Positions 10,641-22,259 of a DNA stretch of 64,000 nt are shown piece by piece (within the stretch, counting starts at the first letter, position 1; each line of letters opens with the position of its first letter). The DNA lies in NCBI GenBank assembly GCA_032622095.1, contig CP136066.1:191572816-191636815 (forward strand). Direction: 5' to 3'. Both the position numbers and the translations under genes were made by a program. The stretch comes from Siphonodentalium dalli. Its lineage: Eukaryota; Mollusca; Scaphopoda; Gadilida; Siphonodentaliidae. The notes beneath the pieces are model-generated. The model searched no databases and had not been told where the DNA came from. It worked only from the letters and a program-made list of their open reading frames with translations.

Positions 10641-11170
10641 CGAGATTGTTTGCATAAATGCTTACTTTTATATAATTTTATAGCAATTTATGCGTTTATT
10701 CAATGTTGGGTCAGACCATTTGCCATGGCAGATTACTCCGCGTGATAACTCATTCTATATGAGTGAACACCCGTAGTCTATAAATCTTCTAGAAATTTTG
10801 AGTAGATACCACCAAATTGCGACCGGTTGCCATAGCAACCTATTTTCGGAAATTTATGTGTTTGGGGGCTGTAATTTCGCTATATGACGATATTTTACCG
10901 ACAGATGTCGCCATTCAAAATGACCACCAAAGCCCCGTTTTCTAACGTTAAAATGCTTATCATTTTATAGCAATATATGCGTTAATTTAATGCTGGCTCA
11001 GACCATTTGTCATGACAAAATTCTCCACGTGACAACTCATAATATATATATTTGTGATCATCCGTAGTCTATAAATCTTCCAAAATTTTTGGGTAGATAC
11101 AACCAAATTGCGACCAGTTGACATGGCAAATTATGTGTTTGGGGGCTGTAATTTTGGATCAAATGTAATT
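10640..11170. repeat. Imperfect tandem duplication, about 290-bp unit
   Basis: Two diverged units: 10650-10880 and 10945-11160. Shared pieces in order are TTTTATAGCAAT, TCAGACCATTTG, GTGA(T/C)AACTCAT, CCGTAGTCTATAAATCTTC, CCAAATTGCGACC and TGTGTTTGGGGGCTGTAATTT. No gene is seen. Confidence 0.7.
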
Positions 11171-11449
11171 AATTTCCAAAGAAATAGGATCCAGGAATAT
11201 ACTTAAATTGCCCCCGTTTCTTGTTCCTTCCGAAAACTTGTCTATATGTCTAGGACTTAGGCTACTGGGCGCCGCCAGTTTGGAACAATTACGTCACGAA
11301 TAACGACACTCGACCACCACGTGACGCCAAAAATAGGTTACATCTTCCTGGACCCCTCACTGAGTGATCGGCCTATATTGAATACATGCTACTGTGCGCA
11401 AAACATTTATTTATAAAAGAATCATTCGCTGATAACAAGTGCATGATGT

Positions 11450-11516
11450 GGGAAACGGATATATCCGTTTCCCAACCTGTATGTAATGTTTTGGGAAACG
11501 GATATATCCGTTTCCC
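11450..11516. repeat. Twin perfect 24-nt palindromes
   Basis: The same perfect palindrome, GGGAAACGGATA joined to its complement, occurs at 11450-11473 and 11493-11516, 43 bp apart. It could be a paired binding site, a hairpin, or the end of an unrecognised element. Confidence 0.8.
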
Positions 11517-12233
11517 GTCCTAAACGAGTTAATAATGTCTACGCTGGTGTTTTGAAAAATGATGCGAATAGCCATATTGATTATGTGTAGCACTCCCATG
11601 TTTCCTTTTCACTAAGTAAGAACGCTTAGAAATGATATTTATTCAATACAAGTAAACATGTACCGAGCAGTCACGGAGCTATATGCTCTTCTTCTCTGGA
11701 AGTCAGGGTGGAATAGTCTCTCTCTCTCTCTATCTGTTATGAATCTGGAAATACTCTCAGCTGATTTCCTTTGTCTCAACGTTCAGTCAAACCGATTGGT
11801 CAAGCCAGGAGACAATGGACCTGCTCCCAGGTGTGTGATGATTCAGTATGACCCAGGCTGAGACTCATGCGTCTAATAAGCACATTGGTTCCAATTTTCC
11901 CTTATAGGAACATCATTACCATACAAGTGCCATATAGATAGAGGATGACCAATTAATTTACAACTGAATGCAATCTCCTTTTGGACACTTTAACAAGGAG
12001 AGATAGCGGTTCCTGGATTACAAAATAAATCATATTCAACATACTCACGACTGACCAGCTGTTATTGGATAGTGTTACATATGAACGGTTTGCAACAACC
12101 AAGACCGCCAATAATAACATATTGTATGTATGTTTTATAATGGATTATGTATACATACTGGCTTTTCCTTGATATTTTCGGATTACCTGAGCACCACCAA
12201 AATGAAAACAATAATCTTACATTGTTCTTAACA
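11517..12233. other. No recognisable feature
   Basis: AT-rich sequence with a short TC microsatellite near 11719. No coding exon with convincing signals was seen. Confidence 0.5.
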
Positions 12234-12760
12234 CAGAGGAGATGGGTCGGGTTGGGACCCTAGCCCTAACATGGATGGGTCGGGACGGGATCTTTACCCT
12301 AACAATAACCCTAACAAGGACGCGACGAGTTGGGACCCTGACACTAACCGAGACGGGACATTAACCCGATCCGGGATATCACCTTAAACCTAACTGGGAC
12401 GGGAACGCAACCTTAACTGGGACGGGACATTAACCATAACCGACACGGGAGTCAGGGGGCGGGAACTTGACAACTAACATAACCCTAACCTAGACTGGAC
12501 ACCTTTGTAATTTAACCATAAGCCTAACCGGGATGGGACCTTAACCCTAACAATATCCGGGACGGATGGTGGGTCCCTAATATGGACGTATCGGATCGGG
12601 ACCGTAACTCTAACCGGGACGGACCGGTTGGTACGGACCATGGCCATAACCCTGACTGGGAATGAACGGCTAGGGGTGGGAATATTACCATAACCCTAAT
12701 CGGAACAGGACGGGACGAGTCAGGGCCATATCTCTAACTGGGACTGGACCAGGCTTCTCA
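12234..12760 (+). repeat. Telomere-like GGGAC/CCTAAC interspersed repeat, + copy
   Basis: Irregular alternation of GGGACGGGAC-like and CCCTAACC-like motifs (for example TTAACCCTAAC and CGGGACGG). The stretch 12234-12600 is nearly the exact reverse complement of 20240-20626, including non-repetitive words such as CACAGAGGAGATGGGTC, so the two are copies of one locus in opposite orientation. It resembles degenerate interstitial telomeric DNA but is not a pure TTAGGG array. Confidence 0.8.
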
Positions 12761-13540
12761 ACGGTACCAGTACCGGAACCGTCGGTACTTGGACAATTTT
12801 CACGGTATCGGTACTGCGTGTTGAGTACCGCGATACACGGTACTATAGGCGTTACTCGAACTATAGTAGTCTATATACGTTTGTATAAGCGATGGATAAC
12901 TTGATTTAGATGTTATTTGCAGTGTTAACAAACCAAATTTGAATAATTGGTTTTATAATAAGTTGGATAATTTAAATTACACACATCTTCTGAGTATATC
13001 ATCTGGTGCCACGGTAGCCTCAACCCAATTAAGTTACCAGTAAGCGACCCTTCTATGAGTACAGAAACGTACACATACTGTGACCAAAACATAAAATACA
13101 ATTACAAATGACCATTAATCGCAGACTGAGCAACAAGTCGCGATGCACGTGGCCCCGACTGACGTCACGTGCAATAACTGCATCTAAATCAATGTTGATG
13201 GCATTATACTATGTATATTTATATACTTCAATCGAAGTTCAAAGACATCACACGATCAGTCTGCAACTGACATGCACATGTACTTGTCCTCGAGGCTCGA
13301 TTGGAATGATTGTTTTGTGTTTTTTTCTTTTATTTTGAAATAATGTAAATGATTGGTCGATCAATACAGACAGCTTCAGCATTCTAAAATTGTATTTCAT
13401 TTATTTAGATCGGATAACAAAGAGTAACAATTTTAATAGTCCGTGAACCAGTGTATAAACTGTTTATCATTAATTATATTCGATCGCCGAGGAAGCTTTT
13501 TGAACCTGCTTTGTAAAAATACGAAAGCAGAACAGCTTAC
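12761..13540. other. Noncoding; short GGTAC-rich segment at left
   Basis: 12761-12850 is rich in overlapping GGTACC, CGGTACT and GTACCG words, resembling a decayed repeat. The rest is AT-rich with no supported feature. Confidence 0.4.
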
Positions 13541-13544
13541 CGGT

Positions 13545-13760
13545 GGACGCCAAAATATGCGATATTATCGCATGTTTCGGCGCCAAAATGTGCGCCGAAA
13601 CATACGCGATGAAAGCGCAAAAAGTGTGCCATTAGCGCATGTTTCGGCGAGCGCCGAAAGCGAGGAAATGTGCGACTAATGGCGCATGTTTTGACCCTTG
13701 TGGTGCACACTTCGCCGCCGCCGAAAGCGTCAAAATGTGCGCCGTTAGTCAGTTTCCGGC
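13545..13760. repeat. CG-rich block of inverted ATGTTTCGGCGC motifs
   Basis: The words GCATGTTTCGGCG, CGCCGAAA and AAAATGTGCGCC recur in both orientations, giving nested hairpins in an otherwise AT-rich region. It is likely part of a compact repeat. No coding sequence was recognised. Confidence 0.6.
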
Positions 13761-14449
13761 ATGCGCAATGAGGTGTATTCTTCTAGTAAGGTAAGCTCCC
13801 ACAGGGAGCAAAAGTCCCGTCCTAATAGGGAATGCTCCAGACAGGAGTAAACCCTCGCTTCCCTCATCAATGTAATGTAAACATCCGGTATTATGCGTGT
13901 GTGTTCAGCGCGAGCACTGTACATGCTAACACACTTTGCCTGTAGTGTATTCTTTTTACGTGATTTTATCTATAAAATAAACATCCCCACGTCACGTCAC
14001 GTTATGTTTTTAATTTAAAAGGAGACTGGGGAGACTTTTTTTTACTTAAACTTTGCTGAGGGGAGAGGTGGCAAGAACATAAATCATTGAAATTATGCCC
14101 CTTGAATTTGTGTAGGGAAACTCAAGTCAGCATATTATAAACAAATTCTGGCAGCTGAATGGTGCATATTATATTCGTTTTTTTAATTAAATATAATAAG
14201 TATGCTATATTAATTATTCAGGCCGTTTATGTGGGATATTGCGCAAATTGTCATCGTTGGTGGCCAATTTGGGGAGGGAAGGTAATTTATACCATACTGA
14301 TATTTTGTGCAAAAAGGGGGTAGCTGTGAAAAAGCCAATTTATTTCCAAAAATAGTATAGCTAATTATCACCATTTCTTTTTTGGACAACTTATATCCGA
14401 CGTGGAATTATCAACGCCAAAATATCTAAAGTTAGACAAGTTTCTGGCA
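13761..14449. other. No recognisable feature
   Basis: Mixed noncoding sequence with small A and T runs. No exon or repeat boundary could be supported. Confidence 0.4.
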
Positions 14450-15330
14450 TATGTCCATGGTCATAAAAAAAAGGGAATTAGGAGTAACTGAGGGCCTGCT
14501 TCCCTCATATGGTGGGCCTATATATAGACTCGAACATTGAAGAATTTTTTTCTCTTCAAAATGCATATCAGCATCCCTGCTCCACGAATGTGTGTCTCCA
14601 CCGGAGCGCTAGTTTATTTGAATACAGGGATATCTCCTGCACAGATATATACAATTTCCATGGTCATACAATGGAAATTAGGGGTCCATGTCGGCTTGCT
14701 TCCCTCATATGGTGTACTTATTGACTTAAAAGGGGGGGCGCTATTTTCACATCATCAGCATCCCTGTCCCATGAATGTGTGTCTCCACCTCGGAGCTATA
14801 GTAAATTTCAGTAAAGAGACATCTTCTGCACAGACATATAGCATGTCCATTGTAAGAAAAGGGGGATTAGGGGTAACTGGGGGACTGCTGCCCTCATATG
14901 GTGGGCCAGAAAGACTCGAAAATTGAAGAAAAGCATATTTCCAAATGCATATCAACATCCCTGCCCCATGAATGCGTGTCTCTAGCCCGAGCTCTAGTAT
15001 ATCTGATTAAAGGGAGATCTATACAATACCATGGTCGTGAAAAGTTAATTATTATGATTGCTGAAGGCCTGCTTCCCCCATATGGTGGGCATACAGACTC
15101 GAAAATTGAAGAAGAAACATATTTCCATATGCATATCTCCATCCCTGACACAATAATTTGTGTCTTCATCCCAGAGCTCCATTGTATGTTAGTAAAATGT
15201 TATCTCCTGCACAAATCTATACCATTTCCATTGTCATGAAAATGGATTAGGTGTTACTTGCTTCCCTCATATGGTGTTCCTATATTGACTCGAAAATTGA
15301 AGAAAAAACAATAAGCGCCCAGTCCATGTT
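14450..15330. repeat. Tandem repeat, 5 units of about 185-200 bp
   Basis: The word CTTCCCTCATATGGTG or a close variant marks each unit at about 14499, 14699, 14888, 15072 and 15262. Other shared parts are GACTCGAAAATTGAAG, TGCATATCA(G/A)CATCCCTG, TGTGTCTCCA and CATCTCCTGCACAGA-like words. Several overlapping open frames on both strands follow from the repeat and differ between units. Confidence 0.85.
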
Positions 15331-15639
15331 TTATATGCATGATTCTGTTAAAGCACTGCGAATCATTTTTCACCTATCTATTATGCAAACATATGAACAA
15401 CAATGCTTTCCTGTTTATGCATCCATACTAGTTAAATCTTCTGGTATTTTAGCTATTTATATATATCATACTATAAATTTAATTTTCATGTTTTTTTTTA
15501 TTAAAATCAGTCACCATTATGTAGTGATTCCAGCTCTTGTTGTTACCCCTAATATAATCTAATCGGTGTTATCCTTGAAGATTCTTCTTGTGTGGCCACT
15601 GGTCAATCTAATAATTACAAACTGGGCCATGTACACCCA

Positions 15640-18600
15640 TCCAGAACTTGTCTAGGTTCATAATCTGCTGAGAATTGTCTCATTTTGAGTGGATAATGTG
15701 CTGATAATGAGATGATTTTAGTCACATTATCGATTCATAATGAGGAGACTCTAAGCAGATTATGTGCGCACAATGACAAATATAAGTCAAGTAGCTACTT
15801 TTCAGGGGTACGCTCGTTAGCATGTGTTTTCACTGTGGCCGGCGCCATAACACGAATCTGCTTATTTCAGAATCAAATAATCACATTATGTACCTATTTA
15901 ACTTTATAGGTCGATTATGTGCGTATTTTTGCGAGGATATGTTGGTTTAATAGCCGTTACTGGTGAAATATTTCGTTGCTAAATCGCCTCTGTAGGCATA
16001 ACCACAGCAACGACGGGGCTATGATTGTGGATTCTTGTTGTACCTTCACTAGTCCATCTAAACATCTCAACATATCCTCGTGCCAAAGGTTCAATTGGAC
16101 CTAAATTTTCATATACGTTCACATTGGACTTATTTTGTTCTGAAATATGCCCATATTGAGCGTAACCAGTTATTCCGTTCATGGGGGGTGGGGCGCATGG
16201 AAAACACATTATAAAGAGCTTGAATCGGGTCAGTCGAGTTGATGAAAACAAGTAGGCTTATTATATTGAAATAAGCACATACCGTTCTTATTTTGAACGT
16301 TCCGTTTTACGCACATAGCGTATTTTTGGTTCTCAAATACGCTCTATATGGTCCTAAAACACAATGTTCAAAATAAGCCCATATTGTGCTTTTTTTTACA
16401 CGAGAACAGGATGGAAAATCTCGAGAAAATAAGAATAATACGGGCTTATTTTATAATTGCGCGAAATATCAAATAAGCCCGCAGCAACACGCTGGAACAC
16501 AACACGTTCCTTATTTTTCGTTTTCACTGTGGCCTGTGCCATCCAACGGAATAAGTCCAATACAAACCTATGTGAATATTTAAGTCCAATGTGAACATAT
16601 GTGAATATTTAGGTCCAATATGAACATATTTGCAGATGGATATGCTGAAAATTACAAACAATTTCACGAATGCCCGTCCAGCTGTTTAAAACATTGGGCG
16701 TAAGTCGTTCGTGGGGTCAAGATAGTACTAAAAATGCAAGTTTTCGTTGCCCACTCACATTTTTTGCCAAAACCACAGCAGCCACGAGGCTCTCCTTGTG
16801 GATTCTTCTTGTGCCGTCACTAGTTCATCTAAATTACCAAACTAGATCATATATGCCCATCTGCTGTTGGCATAACCATAGCAACCATGGTGCTATCCTT
16901 GTGCAGTCACTAGTCCATCTAAAAATTACAAAACTCTGCAACATATCCTTCTCAAATACATAATCAACCCATAATGTGCAAACAGGTTCATATTGGATTA
17001 TTTTATTCTGAAATAAGCAGATAATGGAATCATATCCGTTATTCCGTTTCATGGTGCAGACGAGAGTGAAAACACCTGATAAGTCGTGAGTTGGTTTATT
17101 TGTCTCATTGTCCGTAGATAAGGAACCTATAAAGAAGTCATTATGAGTCGATAATGTGACTTAAATGCTCTCATTTTCAGTTTATTATCGACTCAAAATG
17201 AGGCGATTCTAAGCAGATTTTCTAACTAAAACAAGTTATATTATAGGCAGATAATTTGCAGGTTTTCCGGAGAACAGGCTGCATTGTTCCATCTAAAAAA
17301 TCAAATCCTTGTGCAAACAGGTTCAAATTGGCTCTAACTATTCACATAGGTTGATATTGGACTTATTTTTTTTCTTCTGAAATAAGCCTATATTAAGCTT
17401 ATACCCGCTGAATGGGGCGGGTCTCACCGAAAAGACAAAATGTAGTTAAATAGTGCTAATATGGGCTTGCTTCGTATTGAAATAAGCAGATTATGCTTAT
17501 ATTGAACGCCGCGTTATATGTCCGTATACAGACAGCATATATAGCACATTTTTCACAAATATATACGCTCTATTTGGGCCTAAACGCAATTTTTAACAAT
17601 AAGCCTGCGTTGTGCTTCTTTATAGGAGAACAGGCTGTTCATGTAAAATAAGCACAATACGGGCTTATTTTATAATCAAACGAAATAAGCTAAAATTTGC
17701 ATTATTTAAAAACTGTAATAAGCTCTATATGGGCCTAATTACTCTGATTATTAAAACAGCCGTGTATGGGACTGACTATTTTAATATAAAATAAGTCCGT
17801 AGTGTGCTTATTTTCAAAAGAACACGTTGGAAAATAACACGAATAAGACAACTCACGACTTACTAGGTGTACGTTCCTTTTATTGCGTGTTCACTGTGGC
17901 CCGTGCCACACAATGGCATAATTTGCGAATCAAGTAAGTCCAATATAAACCAATGTGATTAATTCGGTCCAGTATGAACCCATTTGTACGAACATATGTT
18001 GAAATTACAAACAATATTACATGTATGTGTGCCCGTCCAGCTGTTTAAAACATTGTTCGTCAGTCGTTCGTTGTGTCAACATACTGGGGAAATGCAATAT
18101 TTCGCAGCAAAATCGCACTTTTACGCGAAGCCATAGCAGCCACGAAGCTCTCCTTGAGGATTTTCTTGTGCCGCCACAATGAAATTGGTACTTAATGTGA
18201 TTATTTGATTCTGAAATGAGCAGATAATGGACTCATACCCGTTATTTCGTTTTATGGCGAGGGACACCGTGAAAACACATGTTAAAGAGCGTACATCTGA
18301 AAAGCCTTGGATTGGCCTATTTATGTCATTGTTCGCACATAATCTGATTAGAATCGCCTCCTTATGAGTCGTTAATGTAACTAAAATGATATCATTTTCA
18401 GCACATTATCGACTCAAATTGGGGGGCGAATATAAGAAGATTATCTACCGAAAAGAAGATCTTTTTAAGCAGATAATGTGCGATTTTTCGGGAGAACAGG
18501 CTGATAAGTCAGTTGCTAAATCGTATATGTAAACATATAACCATAGCAACCACGATGCTATCCTTGTGGATTCTTGTTATGCCACTGTTCCATCTACAAA

Positions 18601-19020
18601 CTGGTCATGTATGCCCTTTCAGCTGTTCACACATTGGGCGTAAGTCGTGCGTGGCGAAATATATATTAATTTTTCTTTACTAAATCGACTCCGTATGCAT
18701 AACCAATACAACCACGGTGCTATCCCTGTCGATTATTATTGTGCCTGCAATTATAGTCCCTCTAAACATCACACAGAATGTCATGTACACCCATGCAGCT
18801 GCATGTTCAAGCGTCATGTGTGGCTGAATAATATGTAATTTTTGGTTTATTAATCGCCTCTGTGGACATATACAACCACAACAGACACGGGTCTACATAA
18901 TGATTTTGGAGTCCATCTACAATTTCTAACATATCCTCGTGCCAATAGGTCCAAAATTGACCTATATATTCACATAGGTTCATATTGGACTTATTTCTCT
19001 GAATAAATGTACCGTGCTTA
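15640..19020. repeat. Complex dispersed repeat cluster (AATAAGC family)
   Basis: Shuffled copies of a few modules fill this 3.4-kb stretch. One module has ATAACCA(T/C)AGCAACCA and GTGGATTCTTGTTGT (near 15998, 16800, 16870, 18130, 18540, 18700). Another has ATTGGACTTATTT and TCTGAAATAAGC (16120, 17355, 18980). A third has GCTCTATATGGGCCTAA (16340, 17570, 17720). A fourth has CATTATCGACTCAAAATGAG-like words (15720, 17170, 18400). Modules occur in variable order. Only shadow open frames are present. Confidence 0.7.
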
Positions 19021-19029
19021 TTTTGAACG

Positions 19030-19225
19030 CCGCGTTCTACATGGTTACAGTTGGGTCATGTACCGGGTTAGGGTCCAGACACATCCCGTCCCGGTTAGAG
19101 TTACGATCCCGATCTAACACGTACAGGCAGGGATGTGGCTAGGATGGACCGGACGGGATCTTTACACTAACACTAACCCTAACCTGGATGGCTCGGGAGT
19201 CGGGAAATATAACTATCTAATATGG
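19030..19225. repeat. GGGAC/CCTAAC repeat, short copies
   Basis: 19030-19110 reads TTAGGG-like and 19125-19215 reads CCTAACC-like. The latter is nearly the exact complement of 20512-20605, including GGAAATATAACTATCT, so a small inverted pair exists 1.4 kb apart. Confidence 0.75.
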
Positions 19226-19369
19226 TTAGGGATATGCCACAACGAAATTTCACACCAACAATAGGTTGAAAATGTTCTTGTAGTTTGATTATAAAACAAT
19301 TTATTGGGGGGAATTTATTGTTTTTCGACCAATATTTGCATATGTTCCTATTTTTGGTCAAAAATTTTG

Positions 19370-19985
19370 ACAGAAATGGACATCAGTTGGAAATTTTCCA
19401 ACCTTAGGGGGGTGAGAGGTTGGAAATTTCCAACACTTGGAAAGGTTGTGTCCTGGTCCCTCCCCCGTGGCCAGTCAAAAACTTCTAGTTAATTTGAGAA
19501 AACAATATTGTCAAACAATTGGTCAACATTGTCATTGGAATTGTCATCAGTTGGAAATTTTCCAACCTAAGTGGGGGTGTAGGGTTTGAAATTTCCAACA
19601 GTAGGAAGGCTTGAGGCTAGTCTAGATGTTAGGATTTTGCGATTTTCTTGTTCAGATTTCAAAATTTTCGCACACCGGGCCGAACCATGGTCGGCCCGGT
19701 GTGTCATTACCCCATCCACATGGCCAATACAAAACTGCTAATTAGTTTAGCAAAACAATATTTTACTACATTTGGTCAAACTTGTAGACATAAATGGTCA
19801 TCAGTTGAAGAATTTTCCAACCTGAGGGGGAGCATGAGGTTTGAAATTTCCAACACTAGGAAAGCTTCTGTTGAAGCCAGTCTAGATGCTAGGATTTGCG
19901 ATTTTCTTGTATATAGTTTTCAAAATTTTCTCACACCGGGCCAAACAACCATGGTCGGCCCAGTGTTTCCTGGTCTGTTGTCGGT
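19370..19985. repeat. Tandem repeat with nested palindromes
   Basis: Three imperfect units begin with CATCAGTTGGAAATTTTCC-like words at about 19380, 19547 and 19798. Each contains an inverted pair (TTGGAAATTTTCCAACC and TTTGAAATTTCCAAC), and two contain the palindromic CACCGGGCCGAACCATGG type motif followed by its complement (19672-19702, 19934-19962). No coding sense is apparent. Confidence 0.75.
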
Positions 19986-20119
19986 AGCTGCGTGCATTTG
20001 TCTGGAATTAGATCACTAGTTGTTTTTTTGGGGGCAATTTTCAGGTTAAAATATCTTAATGTTCTTATACTGGGAAAATAGAAGCATGGCTTATGAATAT
20101 ATAGGAAATTAGGCCTGAG

Positions 20120-20225
20120 GTACCGTACAAGGGGGGGGGGTGCAAATGGAATTATGCAAAAAGTTGTGTTGGTGCGATTCCGACTCAAGGGGGGGGGGTG
20201 CAAATGGAATTATGTAAAAAGTTGT
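20120..20225. repeat. 57-bp tandem duplication with G runs
   Basis: Two copies begin with a run of nine or more G followed by TGCAAATGGAATTATG and end GTTGGTG(C/T)GATTCCG. The G runs vary in length. Confidence 0.8.
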
Positions 20226-20690
20226 GTTGGTGTGATTCCGGTTAGCGACCCACCATCCGTCCCGGATATTGTTAGGGTTAAGGTACCATCCCGGTTAGGC
20301 TTATGATTAAATTACCAAGGCGTCCAGTCTAGGTTAGGGTTATGTTAGTTGTCAAGTTCCCGCCCCGTGACTCCCGTGTCGGTTATGGTTAATGTCCCGT
20401 CCCAGTTAAGGTTGCGTTCCAGCCCCAGTCAGGTTTAAGGTGAAATCGATGATCGGGTTAAGGTCCCGTCTCGGTTAGGTTCAGGGTTCCAACTCGTCGC
20501 GTCCCTGTTAGGAAGATAGTTATATTTCCCGACTCCCGAGCCATCCAGGTTAGGGTTAGTGTTAGTGTAAAGATCCCGTCCGGTCCATCCCTGTTAGGGC
20601 TAGGGTCCCAACCCGACCCATCTCCTCTGTGCCTAATATGGTTAGGGATATGATCAAATCCCGTCCAGTTTAGAATTACGGTCCCGGCTC
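20226..20690 (-). repeat. GGGAC/CCTAAC interspersed repeat, inverted copy
   Basis: This is the reverse-oriented partner of 12234-12600, aligned along about 370 bp with small indels. It abuts the left end of the THAP/DDE element described next. A short stretch of the same repeat family resumes at 26595, which suggests that element inserted into such a repeat. Confidence 0.8.
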
Positions 20691-21139
20691 GGGATATACT
20701 GGAAAAAAAACAGAGTCGGGTTGACATGTTTAACTTTGCGTGTGGGTGTTGATTTTCTATACACCGTGTATACATGTAGATAGTAAATATATCGTTTAGG
20801 TTTTGTGTGTAGATGTTTACTGCAATATGTTTAGGTATATGGTGTTTAGTTTCCATTGTGTATGCAACGATCAGGGCAGATCACATGTTTATAGTTTAAT
20901 ATTTAAGTATGTCGGCCAGACTGAGTTTTGTGAAGTATAGATATAACACATTATATAATTTCAATATTTCACGAGGCGCTATAACATTAAAACACTGACT
21001 GTTTGTTTGGAATTAAACGTGGTGTTTAGGTTTCACGCGTTGGACTAAACGTTGTGTTTAGGTTTGACGTCACACAACACGTGTTAATTCGGTGGGCAAA
21101 CCAAAGCGAGTCTCTTTGTTTACATCGTAGAGTTAGTCT

Positions 21140-21320
21140 TGTATAGTCATAAATTGTGCAAATTGTGAAAGTGAAAGTTTCATATTATCGAACGCCAAAG
21201 ACGGATCCGCGAAAAAACAAAATGTGGATTAATGAAATTCGAAGTGTTTGTAACAATAATCTATCGAAGACCTGGATTCCTGGAGATGAGGAAATAGTCT
21301 GCGGTCTGCATTTCATAAAG
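21140..21320 (+). pseudogene. THAP-type zinc finger exon of a transposase
   Basis: The exon ends at ATAAAG followed by GTAAAT at 21321. Its main frame holds YYRTPKTDPRKNKMWINEI, then a W, and VCGLHFIK, which matches the second half of a THAP domain: a proline-rich turn, the invariant W and the C-x2-H pair with HF. The first zinc pair (CANC) is read in another frame just upstream (about 21155-21166), so a one-base shift near 21180 separates the halves. THAP domains bind transposon ends or promoters. No ATG is available in the main frame. I read it as a dead exon, although a short unseen upstream exon could exist. Confidence 0.55.
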
Positions 21321-21810
21321 GTAAATACTATATTTATTTTAAACTAGGAATCTAATCAACCGAGTCTATGTCGAGAAAGATGTCCCTAATATATTTGCCT
21401 ATTCATAGTACCATTTTATGGGAGCTATTACTAATCCGAAAGTGCGTAACATTTTTACGGCCTTTCTCCGTGCCATTGTTTACATTCCGACTAACCACAT
21501 AGAAGCGAATAAAATGTCGTCTCTTCAAACGATTTTGGTGAATTAGAACCGGGGACACCCAATACTGTTGCATTCGTCGCAAAAATTTATCACATGATCG
21601 TTCTAATAAAGGGTGGGGGTCTGTAATGTGTCATTTGTTTTCCGTTCCAACTGTCCAATTGAGACTGTGCAGAACAGAAAAATAAGGTTGTCTTTATATT
21701 ATAGTTTTTAATATTTTAATTAGTCAAGAAGTGGGTTAATTAGCTACATGTATGGAAGATCGGGTTTCATGTATCCATTGTTAACCCTTCCATGTCATTT
21801 CCCCTTACAG

Positions 21811-22100
21811 GCAGCAGCACGTTGATCCCACTCATCCAGATTATGTAGCATCATAAGAAATGTGGTACACCAAAATAAACCTGGCAACACATGAATCGAT
21901 GATTGGTCGTGAGAAGAGGCACAGAAAAGGGAACTCAGCCAAAATACGTATATATGACGAAGCAGAAGCTGCACATTATACATATAGTTCAACGAGAACC
22001 ATGCATCAACCTCATCTGATAACACAACCGTCTCAACAGATGACCAGCAAGTTGAGTATACTATACACGACACCTGCTGTATTGGTACAAGTACTGATAT
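21811..22100 (+). pseudogene. Second exon of THAP/DDE transposase remnant
   Basis: After the acceptor CCCCTTACAG the frame at 21824-21847 reads DPTHPDYV. This is the motif that commonly follows a THAP domain in animal THAP/DDE_Tnp_4 transposases. Further frames give KRHRKGNSAKIRIYDEAEAA and a stretch like TDDQQVEYTIHD, with CCIGTSTDIGTL near 22075-22110. These need at least two frame changes, and one stop follows DPTHPDYVAS. The exon end is uncertain. Confidence 0.5.
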
Positions 22101-22259
22101 TGGAACGTTACTTTACAAATTACACAATGGCTTTTAATTTATATACATGTGTATGTATCTGTACATACTATGGTCATATAAGGCCATATTTAATGCAATT
22201 ATATATTTAGCGTCAATCGCAGCATTTCCTTATTTGGTGGAAAATAATAATAAATTTGA

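Noticed and set aside
12234-12760. True telomere or chromosome end
   Set aside because: CCCTAA steps are mixed with GGGAC words and unique sequence, and the block has an inverted partner; it is interstitial.
14537-15239. Overlapping open frames of 90-130 codons on both strands
   Set aside because: They lie in a 185-200 bp tandem repeat and differ between units.
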